A stretch of DNA of 37,785 bases from positions 1 to 37,785 of the forward strand of contig CAIKVZ010000032.1 in assembly GCA_903830985.1 (NCBI GenBank). Reading direction: 5' to 3'. The notes beneath the pieces are model-generated. The model saw nothing but the letters and a program-made list of their open reading frames with translations. It did not search any database and was not told where the DNA came from. Position numbers and translations under genes: made by a program. Source of the DNA: an uncultured beta proteobacterium (GTDB taxonomy: Bacteria; Pseudomonadota; Gammaproteobacteria; Burkholderiales; Burkholderiaceae_C). Of the stretch, positions 20,502-29,380 are shown in pieces (the stretch's first letter is position 1; each line of letters opens with the position of its first letter).

Positions 20502-23228
20502 TCAGAACTTGTAAGTCGCTGTCGTGTTGAAGGAGCGACCGATCGGGCTGGCGGCACTGCTCAGGTAACCAAAGGAGTAGGCGCTGTGATTGGTTGCCGG
20601 TGGCATATTGTCAAAGACATTGTTGACGCCTGCGACCACTTTCAGGTTCTTCACGCCGCTGTACGACACGGTCCAGTTGACGACCGAGTACGAGGCGATG
20701 GTGTGGTTGTTCGCCGCGGGCACCGTCGTGGTGTTCTGGTCAAGGTAGCTCGAATTGAAGATCTGCGTGATTTGCGAACTCCAATCGCCGCGCGTCCAAC
20801 TCAGACGCAGGTTGTGGCGCCAGCGGAAACTCAGGACCGGGAAGCTGCTCGTTGTCCCGTTTCCGGCCAGACCGAAACGTCCGATGTTGGACACCCATGG
20901 ACCACCCTTGTCGACCTGGTTGTCAAACTGCGTCAGGTACGTCCCGTCCAGACCGATCTTGAAGGTGCCAAATTCCGTGGCGGGAAATTTGTAGTTCGTC
21001 GTGATGTCGATGCCCGAGAGACGCTGCCCACCCAGGTTGGTCGTGGTGTTGTTGATGTAGGCCAGACTGCCATCGGCATTGCGCACAAAGAGACTCTGGT
21101 ATTTTGCTGGGTCAGCGGTATAAGCTGGCTCAGGCAGATTGCCGATCATGTCGGTCATGTCCACATGCCAGTAGTCCAGAGAAACCGTGGCGTCTTTGAC
21201 GGGTTCAAACACCGTGCCGAATGTGAAGGTCGACGACTTCTCGGGAACCAACCCTGGATTCGCGCCTGTTCGCTTGGGTTGTTTGGCATTGCAGACGATG
21301 GACGCAACCTGTCCCGACAAGGCCTTGCCGGTCCCTGAAATGTTGGGCGTGGCACTGGGGCACAGGGTCGGATCGTCCATGGGAACCGACGTGCTGGTGT
21401 TGGCGCCGGGGACGGTATAGCCATACATGTCCGAGAGCGTGGGGGCGCGAAAGCCCGTGCTGACCGAGCCGCGGAACATCAGGGCGGCGGATGGCTGGAA
21501 ACGGAAACTGGCTTTCGGGTTCAGCGTATTTCCGACATCGCTGTAATTGTCATCGCGCAGCGCTGCATTGAATGTCAGTTGCTTGGTCACCGGCATCTCG
21601 AGCTCCGCAAACAGCGCTGCAATCTGGCGTGAGCTTTGCGCATAAGTGGGTGCTGCCGCAACGGGTGCCGCATACAAGCCTCCTGGCATCTTTTGATCCC
21701 GAACGGCATCGCGGTGCAGGTCAGCGCCGACGGCCAGTGCCATGGCCCCGCCACCCAGCGCCATCAATTCACGGCTGGCCGTCGCGTCGATGCCCGTGAA
21801 GGTGGCACGCGCCGCGCGCAGGGTCTGTCCCGACAAGGCGATGCTGTTCAGGTAGGCTTGACCCGCCGCATCCTGGTTGCCAAAGGGGTTGATCGTTCCG
21901 TTGGAAATCCCGGCATTGAGTTTTTGCGCGTCCAGGATGCCCGCGCCGTCCGTGATCGTACGGTCGCTGGTCCCCACGTTCAGTCCAAGCTTGTAGTCCC
22001 AGTCGGCAATTCGGCCTTGGTCATTCACGACCAAGCGCTGGTTCAACTGCTCGTCGCGCGTTCCCGCCAGGTCGGGCGAACTGTATTGCACGATCAGCGG
22101 GACACCGTTGAGCCCGGCAATGGCGGGCGTGCCGCCCGAGCCTCCCGGGTACCACTTGCTGCTTGCCGGCGTGATGATGGGTGCTGCGACCGAGGCAAAG
22201 CCTGTGGACGCTGCGTACGAAATGGCGGCGCTGGTGGCGGGATTTCGCACGCTGTCAATGTGTTCCTGTCCGCGGCTGTAGTCAATCGTGAGCGTGTGAT
22301 CGGGGCCCAGCTGGAGGGTGCCCTTGCTGTAGAACGTGATCTGCTCGTTGCCGTACAGCGACGTGTTGTAGTTGTTGCTGTCCAGTACGCAGGTGTTCTT
22401 GGCGCCCTGAATGCTGTAGGGAGCCACACAGCCCGATGCGTAGTACGGATTGTTCGGCGTCTTCGCCGAGTTGTTCGTCACCACATTGGCCGGAAATGCA
22501 AACGACCCCGTTCCCAGGCTGGGTGCACGGCCGAGCGCGGTCAGCACATCGGCACTGCTCAGGAAGGACCGATCTGACGAAGCAAGGCGGCTTCTGCGGT
22601 GCGCGTCCACACTGGCATAGACATTCCAACCGTCCACATCCAGGTCCCCTTTGCCCGCGGTCAAACTCAGGCGCTGTTCGTCGCCACCACCCGACCTCTG
22701 CGGCTGGGAGGCTTGTGCCGTGATCGACGCGCCGGTGAAGGACTTCTTCGTGATGAAGTTGACGACGCCACCGATGGCGTCCGAGCCATAGATGGAAGAA
22801 GCGCCGTCGTTCAGCACCTCAACGCGCTCCAGGGCGCTCATGGGAATCACATCGAGGTTGGCGAAACCGTCTGCGGTCGCCTCGTTGGCAAGGCGGCGGC
22901 CGTTGACGAGCACAAGCGTCCGGTTGATGCCCAGGCCGCGCAAGTTGATGTTGGTTCCTGCACCCGCATTCGAAGGCGCCAGGGACAGCGACTGCGGCAG
23001 GGTCATCATGATGTCAGCGACGGTGGTGATGCCGCGCTGGGTAAATTCTTCGGCCTTGATCGTTGACACGGGCAAGGCCGCTTCAGACGCGACCCGCTTG
23101 ATGCTCGACCCGGTGATTTCAATGCGGGCCAGTCCCTCTGCCTGCTGGGCTTGTGCCTGGGAAATGAGCGTGAGAGCGCCGATCGCGACTGCAGACAGCA
23201 AGTGCTGTGAGGGTGTTATCTTTTTCAT
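20502..23228 (-). CDS. TonB-dependent outer-membrane receptor, probable oligogalacturonide/pectin transporter
   Basis: Outer-membrane beta-barrel receptor of 908 residues. A Sec leader (MKKITPSQHLLSAVAIGALT, cleavage near AQA-Q at 28) is followed by a TonB-box-like IEITGSS. The plug domain spans about 50-165 (INLRGLGINRTLVLVNGRR, ALERVEVLNDGASSIYGSDAIGGVVNFITKK). The barrel ends in TYKF with the terminal Phe typical for outer-membrane insertion. One loop holds two cysteines (ASGCVAP, NTCVLD). The ATG at 23226-23228 follows GGAGA. It is the first gene of the pectin operon and sits 85 bp downstream of a promoter module almost identical to that of the galacturonate operon. Substrate assignment rests on neighbours and shared regulation, not on the sequence. 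Confidence 0.92.
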   Translation of the reverse strand: MKKITPSQHLLSAVAIGALTLISQAQAQQAEGLARIEITGSSIKRVASEAALPVSTIKAEEFTQRGITTVADIMMTLPQSLSLAPSNAGAGTNINLRGLGINRTLVLVNGRRLANEATADGFANLDVIPMSALERVEVLNDGASSIYGSDAIGGVVNFITKKSFTGASITAQASQPQRSGGGDEQRLSLTAGKGDLDVDGWNVYASVDAHRRSRLASSDRSFLSSADVLTALGRAPSLGTGSFAFPANVVTNNSAKTPNNPYYASGCVAPYSIQGAKNTCVLDSNNYNTSLYGNEQITFYSKGTLQLGPDHTLTIDYSRGQEHIDSVRNPATSAAISYAASTGFASVAAPIITPASSKWYPGGSGGTPAIAGLNGVPLIVQYSSPDLAGTRDEQLNQRLVVNDQGRIADWDYKLGLNVGTSDRTITDGAGILDAQKLNAGISNGTINPFGNQDAAGQAYLNSIALSGQTLRAARATFTGIDATASRELMALGGGAMALAVGADLHRDAVRDQKMPGGLYAAPVAAAPTYAQSSRQIAALFAELEMPVTKQLTFNAALRDDNYSDVGNTLNPKASFRFQPSAALMFRGSVSTGFRAPTLSDMYGYTVPGANTSTSVPMDDPTLCPSATPNISGTGKALSGQVASIVCNAKQPKRTGANPGLVPEKSSTFTFGTVFEPVKDATVSLDYWHVDMTDMIGNLPEPAYTADPAKYQSLFVRNADGSLAYINNTTTNLGGQRLSGIDITTNYKFPATEFGTFKIGLDGTYLTQFDNQVDKGGPWVSNIGRFGLAGNGTTSSFPVLSFRWRHNLRLSWTRGDWSSQITQIFNSSYLDQNTTTVPAANNHTIASYSVVNWTVSYSGVKNLKVVAGVNNVFDNMPPATNHSAYSFGYLSSAASPIGRSFNTTATYKF

Positions 23229-23312
23229 TCCGTATGTCTCCGTTCAATAAAGGGTTAAAAGCGCCAATGTTGTTAGATTCGACAAGTTGACTTTGAACTC
23301 ATCGGTTATAGG

Positions 23313-23323
23313 TTGTCCGACAA
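23313..23323 (-). promoter_or_regulatory. Palindromic operator TTGTCCGACAA over the pectin-operon start site
   Basis: Same perfect TTGTC-N-GACAA palindrome as at 12204-12214, again covering the predicted start of transcription. A possible half-site, TTCGACAA, lies 30-40 bp downstream at 23278-23285. The probable binder is a repressor of the GntR/FadR type not encoded here. Confidence 0.7.
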
Positions 23324-23328
23324 GATAA

Positions 23329-23357
23329 ATTATCTGGGGTCTACAAATCAGCGTCAA
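23329..23357 (-). promoter_or_regulatory. Sigma-70 promoter of the pectin operon
   Basis: On the minus strand, TTGACG (23352-23357) and GATAAT (23329-23334) are separated by 17 bp, with the same hexamers and spacing as the udh promoter. The predicted start is near 23322, giving a leader of roughly 94 nt before the receptor gene. Confidence 0.7.
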
Positions 23358-23375
23358 CAAAAATTGAATGAGACA

Positions 23376-23390
23376 AGGGAATACCCCTAG
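23376..23390 (-). promoter_or_regulatory. AGGG-AATA-CCCCTAG element upstream of the pectin promoter
   Basis: Second copy of the element found at 12268-12282, with 14 of 15 bases identical and the same distance (about -61) from the predicted start. Downstream of the halogenase stop, the rest of this gap also holds a direct repeat ACCAGGGTC at 23420-23428 and 23448-23456, of unknown meaning. Confidence 0.5.
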
Positions 23391-23523
23391 GAATCTGCGC
23401 GTTGTGACCTAGGGTTGTCACCAGGGTCAAGCGGCGGTTTTCGATTGACCAGGGTCGACGAGGGCCGCGATGGATGCGAGGCTTTGCGTGGCGGGTCCGT
23501 TTCGTCCAGAGCCAGCTGCCACC

Positions 23524-25089
23524 TCAAGCGGCTTGCCTCAAACAGTTCTTGTTCCCTCCTGGAATTGGCGCAATCGGGTCGGCGCGCACGTTTCGGTCGA
23601 TGTATTCGGCATGGTCCGGCATCGCCGCGACCGTGTTTTTGATGGCGCTGTGCAGGCGCTGAAAGTGCTGCAGCAGCAAGGTTTCGTCGATGCCGTCTAT
23701 GAAGGGGTGGCAGGTCTGGGGCACCACGCCCATGCCGAGCAGGATCGACACGAAAGACGCCTCGGAAAAGCCGATGCTGTCGAAAACGACCATGCGACCG
23801 GTTGATCGGAAGAGCTCGATCTGGTGCAGCAGCGAGTCCGGAACGGGCATGGCGGCGCAGTAGCGCCAGAAGTCCGAATCGTCGCGCCGGCTCAGCTTGT
23901 AGTGCAGGATGATGAAGTCGCGGATGGAGGCGTACTGGTTCGCGACCCGGCGGTTGAATTCGGCCGCCAGGCAGGGCTGAAAGTCGCGACCCGGAAAATT
24001 CTCGATCAGCAGGCCCACGCCATCCATGATCAGCTGGATGCTGGTCGACTCCAGGGGCTCGAGAAAGCCCGACGCCAGTCCAAGCGCGACGACGTTCTTC
24101 ACCCACGATGACCGACGCCTTCCGGTGGTGAAGCGCAACTGCCGCGGATCGCCCAGCGGCTCGCTGTCGAGTCCCTGCAGCAGCACCTGTTCGGCCTGCC
24201 CGTCGCTGGTGAAATGGTCGCAATACACGTGACCGTTGCCGGTGCGGTGCTGCAGCGGGATGCGCCACTGCCAGCCACTGCCTTTGGCCGTCGAGGTGGT
24301 GTAGGGTGTCAGCGGACCCACGCGCGCGCTGGGCACGGCCAGCGCGCTGTTGCACGGCAGCAGGGCGCTCCAGTCTTCATAGCCCGCGTGCATGGCGCCC
24401 TCGATCAGCAGGCCGCGAAAACCCGAGCAGTCGATGAACAGGTCGCCATCGATGCGGCGTCCGTCGGCCAGTTTCAGCGCGGCGACAAAACCATCCTCGG
24501 GTCGCAGCTCCACGTCCACGATCGTGCTCTCGATGCGCTGCACGCCGCGTTGCATGGCGTAGTCGCGCAAACAGGCCGCGTACAGACCGGCGTCGAAATG
24601 AAACGCGAACGAATACGCGTTGGCGGCCGAGGGCCTGTCGCCCTGGGGTGGGGTGAAGCGGTTGCTGCGCGCCATCACCGTCGAGGTGGACCATTCCTCG
24701 TACGACGGGACTTTTCCTGCCCGGTGCAGGCGCAGCCAGTGCATATAGGGCGAGCGGTTGTCGATCGGTGGCCCGAAGTCGCCAAAGCCGTGGAAGAAGC
24801 GGTTTCCCAGGTGGCCCCAATCCCGGAACTCGATGCCCAGCTTGAAGCTGCCCTGGGTCCTTTTGATGAACTCCACACCGTCCAGGCCCAGTGAACGGTT
24901 GTAGTTGCGGATCGTCGGCAGCGTGGCTTCGCCCACGCCAATGGTGCCGATGTCGGGCGACTCGATCAGCACGATCTGGCAGACCGGTCCGGCGAGGCGG
25001 GCGAGCTGCTGCGCCAGCGGGGCGGCGGCCATCCAGCCGGCGGTGCCGCCGCCCACGATGACGATCTTGCGAATGGACGGGTCGCTCAT
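23524..25089 (-). CDS. Flavin-dependent halogenase of the tryptophan-halogenase family
   Basis: About 521 residues, full length for the PrnA/RebH-like family. These use FADH2, oxygen and halide to halogenate an aromatic substrate. Motifs are the FAD-binding GGGTAG (13-18), GEATLPTI (53-60), the proposed catalytic lysine K83 in GSFKLGIEF, the halogenase signature WQWRIP (273-278) and the halide/FAD-loop stretch PLESTSI (345-351). No signal peptide is seen. The ATG at 25087-25089 gives the standard N-terminus; a start 39 bp upstream has no support. It lies between the pectin and xyl operons, co-directional with the former but separated from it by 295 bp and a promoter. No flavin reductase gene is near. 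Many relatives next to TonB receptors and glycoside hydrolases in Xanthomonas- and Caulobacter-type loci have no known natural substrate. I cannot assign one here. Confidence 0.9.
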   Translation of the reverse strand: MSDPSIRKIVIVGGGTAGWMAAAPLAQQLARLAGPVCQIVLIESPDIGTIGVGEATLPTIRNYNRSLGLDGVEFIKRTQGSFKLGIEFRDWGHLGNRFFHGFGDFGPPIDNRSPYMHWLRLHRAGKVPSYEEWSTSTVMARSNRFTPPQGDRPSAANAYSFAFHFDAGLYAACLRDYAMQRGVQRIESTIVDVELRPEDGFVAALKLADGRRIDGDLFIDCSGFRGLLIEGAMHAGYEDWSALLPCNSALAVPSARVGPLTPYTTSTAKGSGWQWRIPLQHRTGNGHVYCDHFTSDGQAEQVLLQGLDSEPLGDPRQLRFTTGRRRSSWVKNVVALGLASGFLEPLESTSIQLIMDGVGLLIENFPGRDFQPCLAAEFNRRVANQYASIRDFIILHYKLSRRDDSDFWRYCAAMPVPDSLLHQIELFRSTGRMVVFDSIGFSEASFVSILLGMGVVPQTCHPFIDGIDETLLLQHFQRLHSAIKNTVAAMPDHAEYIDRNVRADPIAPIPGGNKNCLRQAA

Positions 25090-25200
25090 GGAAGTTCTTT
25101 CGGTGTGAGTGAGCCCTTGCAGGTTCATGCGGTGGATGCGGAAATCGCCTGCCAGGCAAGGCTTGGGTTCAGATTTTCCCGCGCGGCAGGGATCAGGTCG

Positions 25201-25216
25201 CTAGGGGTTTTTCCCT
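25201..25216 (+). promoter_or_regulatory. CTAGGGG-TTTTT-CCCT element upstream of the xyl operon
   Basis: Third copy of the element found before udh and the pectin receptor, oriented towards the ROK gene and one base longer in the centre. It is centred about 44 bp upstream of the predicted start rather than 61, which suits an activator overlapping a poor -35 box. Confidence 0.5.
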
Positions 25217-25225
25217 AATTACTTT

Positions 25226-25240
25226 GTTCGACGATCGAAC
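25226..25240. promoter_or_regulatory. Palindrome GTTCGA-CGA-TCGAAC in the xyl control region
   Basis: Perfect 6-bp inverted repeat with a 3-bp centre, directly abutting the probable -10 box TAATAT. It is a likely operator for the ROK repressor encoded immediately downstream. It also lies in the region from which a leftward halogenase promoter could start, so it may control both directions. Confidence 0.55.
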
Positions 25241-25246
25241 TAATAT
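25241..25246 (+). promoter_or_regulatory. Probable -10 box (TAATAT) of the xyl operon promoter
   Basis: TAATAT matches the -10 consensus in four of six positions and lies about 40 bp ahead of the TTG start of the ROK gene. No good -35 hexamer is found 16-18 bp upstream. This agrees with activator dependence through the element at 25201-25216. The exact start is inferred. Confidence 0.4.
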
Positions 25247-25286
25247 CAGCCCACTCTGACGAATTGTTCAGAAAAGGGGACCTGCC

Positions 25287-26540
25287 TTGCGGCCTGAAAC
25301 TTCCGGTAATCAACAGCTGATCAAGGTCATCAACCGCATGGCCCTGGTGCGCTGTCTGTGCGCGAACCCGGGGCTGTCGCGTGCCGATCTGGCGCCAGCC
25401 GTGGACCTGACAAAGTCCACCATCAGCCTGCTGGTGCGCGAGTTGATCGACGAGGGTTGGCTGGTCGAGCGCGACATCGTCACGACGGGTGACCTCGGTC
25501 GGCGCCCGACACCGCTGTTCATCGATCCATCGCGCTTGCTGCTGCTGGGCGCCGAGGTCGGCGTCGGTTCGGTGCGCGTCGTGGCAACCACCCTCACCGG
25601 CGAAGTGCTGGCCAGGAACGTGGGCAGTTTTGGCGGGAGCCGCACGGTCAGGGACTGCATCACCAGTCTGGCAGCCGGCTTGCAACGCGTGCGCAAGCAG
25701 CTGGAGCCGACGCAGAAGATCATCGGCATCGGCATCGGCCTGCCGGGCGGCGTCGACGAAGCCAGCGGCACGCTGCAGCTCGCCCCCAACCTGGGTTGGC
25801 GCGACGTGCCCTTCGGTGCGCTGTTGCGCGAAAAGCTCAAGGGCTCGGTGCTGGCCGGTGTCCCGTTGTTCCTGCAGAACGAAGCCGATGTGGCGGCCGT
25901 GGGTGAGCGCGAATTCAACCCGACGCCGGCGTCCGATCCGCTGCTGTACGTGAGCATCAACCACGGTGTGGGCGCGGGCGTGATCGTCGATGACCGGCTG
26001 CTCACAGGCAGCCGGGGCTTTGCGGGCGAAGTCGGCCACATGGTGCTCCAGGTCAACGGCCCCTTGTGCACCTGCGGACGGCGCGGTTGCGCCGAGGCAC
26101 TGATCGGCCTGCGTGCCCTGCATCAACTGCCCTTGCAGCCGGAACAAGGCGCCTCGGCCGATCCTTTGGCCGAGGTTCAGCGCAGGCTGGCCCAACAGCA
26201 TGGCGACACGGTGCGCGCGGTCACCATCGCAGGCGCCTACCTGGGTGTGCTGCTGCAAAACCTGGCCTCGGCCTACGACCCGGCCTGCATCGTGCTCGGC
26301 GGCGCTGTGGTGGCACTGGGCGACAAGTTCCTCCAGCCGGCGCTGCAGACGCTTGCCGACTACTCGGCGGCCGCCAACCTGGCTGCACCGACGGTGCGGA
26401 TTTCCCAATTTGGCGCCGACGCGGTCGCCATCGGCGCGGCCGGGCTGGCGCGCTACCGCCTGACGCGCCCGAACATCCGGACCAGCTTCAGCGACAAGGT
26501 CACCGCCGGACCGTCGAACACCGAGCAGGAGACCGACTGA
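25287..26540 (+). CDS. xylR: ROK-family transcriptional repressor, probable xylose regulator
   Basis: DNA-binding regulator of 417 residues. A winged helix-turn-helix is at about 29-60 (GLSRADLAPAVDLTKSTISL). The ROK sugar-kinase-like domain follows: IGIGIGLPGGVD (146-157), NHGVGAGVI (225-233) and the zinc/sugar motif GEVGH...CTCGRRGC (248-268). The start is a TTG at 25287-25289, supported by AGGGGA 7 nt upstream. The first ATG (residue 18) would shorten the DNA-binding domain. It overlaps xylB by 1 bp (TGATG), the first gene of the unit it heads. In analogy with ROK-type XylR proteins it would repress the operon until xylose or a xylo-sugar binds. The palindrome at 25226-25240 is its likely target. 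Other ROK inducers (e.g. glucose-type sugars) cannot be excluded. Confidence 0.85.
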   Translation: MRPETSGNQQLIKVINRMALVRCLCANPGLSRADLAPAVDLTKSTISLLVRELIDEGWLVERDIVTTGDLGRRPTPLFIDPSRLLLLGAEVGVGSVRVVATTLTGEVLARNVGSFGGSRTVRDCITSLAAGLQRVRKQLEPTQKIIGIGIGLPGGVDEASGTLQLAPNLGWRDVPFGALLREKLKGSVLAGVPLFLQNEADVAAVGEREFNPTPASDPLLYVSINHGVGAGVIVDDRLLTGSRGFAGEVGHMVLQVNGPLCTCGRRGCAEALIGLRALHQLPLQPEQGASADPLAEVQRRLAQQHGDTVRAVTIAGAYLGVLLQNLASAYDPACIVLGGAVVALGDKFLQPALQTLADYSAAANLAAPTVRISQFGADAVAIGAAGLARYRLTRPNIRTSFSDKVTAGPSNTEQETD

Positions 26541-28018
26541 TGTTCTTCGGCATCGACCTGGGAACTTCCGAGCTCAAGCTCCTGTTGCTGGACGAGGAGG
26601 GCGCCGTGGTGGGCCAGGCCGGCGCGCCCCTGACGGTGTCGCGCCCGCAGCCCTTGTGGGCCGAGCAGCAGCCGCAGCACTGGTGGGAGGCGACCGAGGC
26701 CGCTGTCGCGCGTCTGCGCCAGACCCATCCGCAGGCTTTTTCCCGGGTGCGAGCCATCGGCCTGTCGGGCCAGATGCACGGCGCGGTGTTGCTCGACGCG
26801 GCCGATCAGGTGCTGCGCCCCGCCATCCTTTGGAATGACGGGCGCAGCCATGCGCAATGCCAGGAACTGAGCGAGCGCGCGCCGCGCCTGGCGCAGATCG
26901 CCGGCAATCTGGCCATGCCCGGCTTCACGGCGCCCAAACTGTTGTGGATCCGTCAGCACGAGAGCGAACTGTTCGAGCGCATTCGCAGCGTGCTGTTGCC
27001 CAAGGACTACCTGCGCTTTCGGCTCAGCGGTGAGAAGGTGTCCGACCCGTCGGATGCTGCAGGAACGCTGTGGCTGGACGTGGCGAAACGCGATTGGTCG
27101 GATGAGCTGCTGGCGGCCTGCCACCTCAGCCGCGCGCAGATGCCGCGCCTGGTCGAAAGCAATCAGGTCTCGGCCACGCTCAGCCCCGAAATTGCACAGG
27201 CCTGGGGCCTTGGCACAGGCGTGCTGATCGCTGGCGGCGCCGGTGACAACGCGGCCAGCGCGATCGGCATCGGCGCGGTCGAGCCGGGCGACGGCTTCAT
27301 CTCGCTGGGAACCTCGGGCGTCATGTTTGTCGTCAACGACTGCTACCGGCCCAACCCGGCATCCGCCGTGCACGCCTTCTGCCACGCCCTGCCACAGCGC
27401 TGGCACCAGATGAGCGTGATGCTGTCGGCCGCCAGTTGCCTGACATGGTTTGCCCAGCTCAGCGGTGCGGCCGACGAGGCGCAACTGCTGGGCGAAGTGG
27501 CGTCTCTGCCCGCAGCCTTCCTGGCTGACGCGCCCATCTTCCTTCCCTATCTCGCCGGCGAACGCACGCCGCACAACGACCCATTTGCCCAGGGCGCTTT
27601 TTTCGGCCTGAATCACGAAAGCACGCGCGCGCTGTGCGCCTATGCCGTGCTCGAGGGCGTGAGCTTTGGCCTGGCCGATGGCCTGGCGGCCCTGCAGGCA
27701 GCCGGCACGGTGATCGAGCGCCTGTCGCTCGTGGGCGGCGGCGCGCGCAGCAGCCTGTGGGCGCAACTGATCGCCGATGTGCTGGATGTGCAGATCGTGC
27801 TGCACGCTGGCGCCGAGACCGGTGGCGCGCTCGGCGCTGCGCGGCTCGCCTGGATGGCACACGGCGCCAGCCAGGAGCAGGCCTGCGCCAAGCCCGCGAT
27901 CACCGCCACCTACCACCCGAACGCGCTGCGCCATGGCCGCTTGCAGCAGCGGCTACAGCACTACCGCGACCTCTATCAGCGGCTCAAGTCCCTGCCCCGA
28001 CTGGCCGCTTCAAGCTGA
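26540..28018 (+). CDS. xylB: Xylulokinase
   Basis: Phosphorylates D-xylulose to xylulose 5-phosphate with ATP. FGGY-family kinase of about 492 residues with two actin-like domains. Motifs are GIDLGTSELKLLLLD (4-18), the substrate loop GLSGQMHGAVLLD (74-86), GGAGDN (232-237) with the catalytic base probably D236, PYLAGERTPHND, and the C-terminal GGGARSSLW ATP site. The ATG at 26540 has AGGAGA at a good distance inside the end of the ROK gene and overlaps its stop by 1 bp. A longer upstream frame overlaps the regulator and is not credible. xylA follows after 33 bp. Confidence 0.95.
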   Translation: MFFGIDLGTSELKLLLLDEEGAVVGQAGAPLTVSRPQPLWAEQQPQHWWEATEAAVARLRQTHPQAFSRVRAIGLSGQMHGAVLLDAADQVLRPAILWNDGRSHAQCQELSERAPRLAQIAGNLAMPGFTAPKLLWIRQHESELFERIRSVLLPKDYLRFRLSGEKVSDPSDAAGTLWLDVAKRDWSDELLAACHLSRAQMPRLVESNQVSATLSPEIAQAWGLGTGVLIAGGAGDNAASAIGIGAVEPGDGFISLGTSGVMFVVNDCYRPNPASAVHAFCHALPQRWHQMSVMLSAASCLTWFAQLSGAADEAQLLGEVASLPAAFLADAPIFLPYLAGERTPHNDPFAQGAFFGLNHESTRALCAYAVLEGVSFGLADGLAALQAAGTVIERLSLVGGGARSSLWAQLIADVLDVQIVLHAGAETGGALGAARLAWMAHGASQEQACAKPAITATYHPNALRHGRLQQRLQHYRDLYQRLKSLPRLAASS

Positions 28019-28051
28019 AAACACATCTGACCCCTTCAACCAGACAACACC

Positions 28052-29371
28052 ATGAAAAGCTATTTCCACGACATCCCGTCCATTGAATACCGCGGACCAG
28101 ACGCCGAAGACGCACTGGCCTTTCGCCATTACGACAAGAACCGCCTGGTGCTGGGCAAGCGCATGGAAGACCATCTGCGCTTTGCCGTGTGCTATTGGCA
28201 CAGTTTTTGTGGCACCGGCTCGGACCCCTTTGGCGACGCCAGCTTCCAGCGTCCCTGGTTCCAGGGCGCAGCACCGATGGAACTCGCTGTGCAAAAGGCC
28301 GACGCGGCCTTCGAGTTCTTCGCCAAGCTCGGCGCGCCCTATTACTGCTTCCACGATCGCGACGTGGCCCCGGAAGGCGCAACGCCACGCGAGAGCCACG
28401 AGAATTTCAAACGCATGGTCGACGTCCTGGGCGAGCACCAGCAGCGCACCGGGATGAAGCTGCTGTGGGGCACGGCGAATCTTTTCGGCCACCGCCGCTT
28501 CATGTCCGGCGCAGCGAGCAATCCCGACCCCGCAGTGTTCGCCATGGCGGCCCTGCAGGTGCGCGATGCCATGAACGCCACGCTCAAGCTCGGCGGTGAA
28601 AACTATGTGCTGTGGGGCGGCCGCGAGGGCTACGAGACCCTGCTCAACACGCGCATGGGACAGGAGTTCGATCAGCTGGGACGCTTCCTGAACATGGTGG
28701 TGGAACACAAGCACAAGATCGGCTTCAAGGGCGCCATCCTGATCGAGCCCAAGCCGCGTGAGCCGTCCAAGCACCAGTACGACTTCGACACCGCCAGCGT
28801 CTACGGCTTGCTGGTGCGCTATGGCCTGGAAAAGGAGGTCAAGGTCAACCTCGAGGCGAACCACGCGACCCTGGCCGGCCACAGCTTCGAACACGAGATC
28901 GCCACGGCCGCAGCGCTGGGGATCCTGGGCAGCGTCGACATGAACCGCGGCGACCCGCAACTCGGCTGGGACACCGACCAGTTCCCCAACAACGTGCCTG
29001 AAACCGCCATGGCGCTGTACCACATCCTGCTTGCGGGCGGCCTGGGCAGCGGGGGCGTGAACTTCGACGCCAAGGTGCGCCGTCAGTCCATCGATGCACA
29101 GGACCTGTTTCACGGCCACATCGGCGGCATGGACGTGTGCGCACGCGCCCTGTTGATGGCCGAGCAGATGCTCCAGGACGGTCGGCTCCAGGGCGCAGTC
29201 GACGCGCGCTACGCCGGCTGGGACACCCCAACGGGCCAGTACATCCTGAACGGCCGCGTGTCCATCGACCAGTTGGCCGACAGCGTACTGCAGGCCAACA
29301 CCGACGTGGCGCCGGTCTCCGGACGCCAGGAGTACCTGGAGAACCTGGTCAACCGGTACTGCGGCGCCTGA
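28052..29371 (+). CDS. xylA: Xylose isomerase (class II)
   Basis: Converts D-xylose to D-xylulose in the cytoplasm. 439 residues, length of the long (class II) enzymes. The catalytic pair is in CFHDRD (H101, D104). The metal-binding stretches are [31 protein letters not shown] and [20 protein letters not shown], and WGGREGYE is conserved. Many GlxXylose-locus relatives in Gram-negative plant degraders share this form. The ATG at 28052 is the family start, although no good ribosome-binding site precedes it. It lies 33 bp after xylB and 89 bp before the receptor gene. Confidence 0.96.
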   Translation: MKSYFHDIPSIEYRGPDAEDALAFRHYDKNRLVLGKRMEDHLRFAVCYWHSFCGTGSDPFGDASFQRPWFQGAAPMELAVQKADAAFEFFAKLGAPYYCFHDRDVAPEGATPRESHENFKRMVDVLGEHQQRTGMKLLWGTANLFGHRRFMSGAASNPDPAVFAMAALQVRDAMNATLKLGGENYVLWGGREGYETLLNTRMGQEFDQLGRFLNMVVEHKHKIGFKGAILIEPKPREPSKHQYDFDTASVYGLLVRYGLEKEVKVNLEANHATLAGHSFEHEIATAAALGILGSVDMNRGDPQLGWDTDQFPNNVPETAMALYHILLAGGLGSGGVNFDAKVRRQSIDAQDLFHGHIGGMDVCARALLMAEQMLQDGRLQGAVDARYAGWDTPTGQYILNGRVSIDQLADSVLQANTDVAPVSGRQEYLENLVNRYCGA

Positions 29372-29380
29372 GGCGTCGAA

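Noticed and set aside
23387-23523. Possible extra coding sequence downstream of the halogenase on the minus strand
   Set aside because: The only frame is a shadow continuing in another reading frame and its Pro/Arg-rich tail has no recognisable similarity.
26066-26539. Upstream extension of the xylulokinase frame into the ROK gene
   Set aside because: FGGY kinases begin at the GIDLGTS motif, which lies right after the ATG at 26540 with its AGGAGA site.
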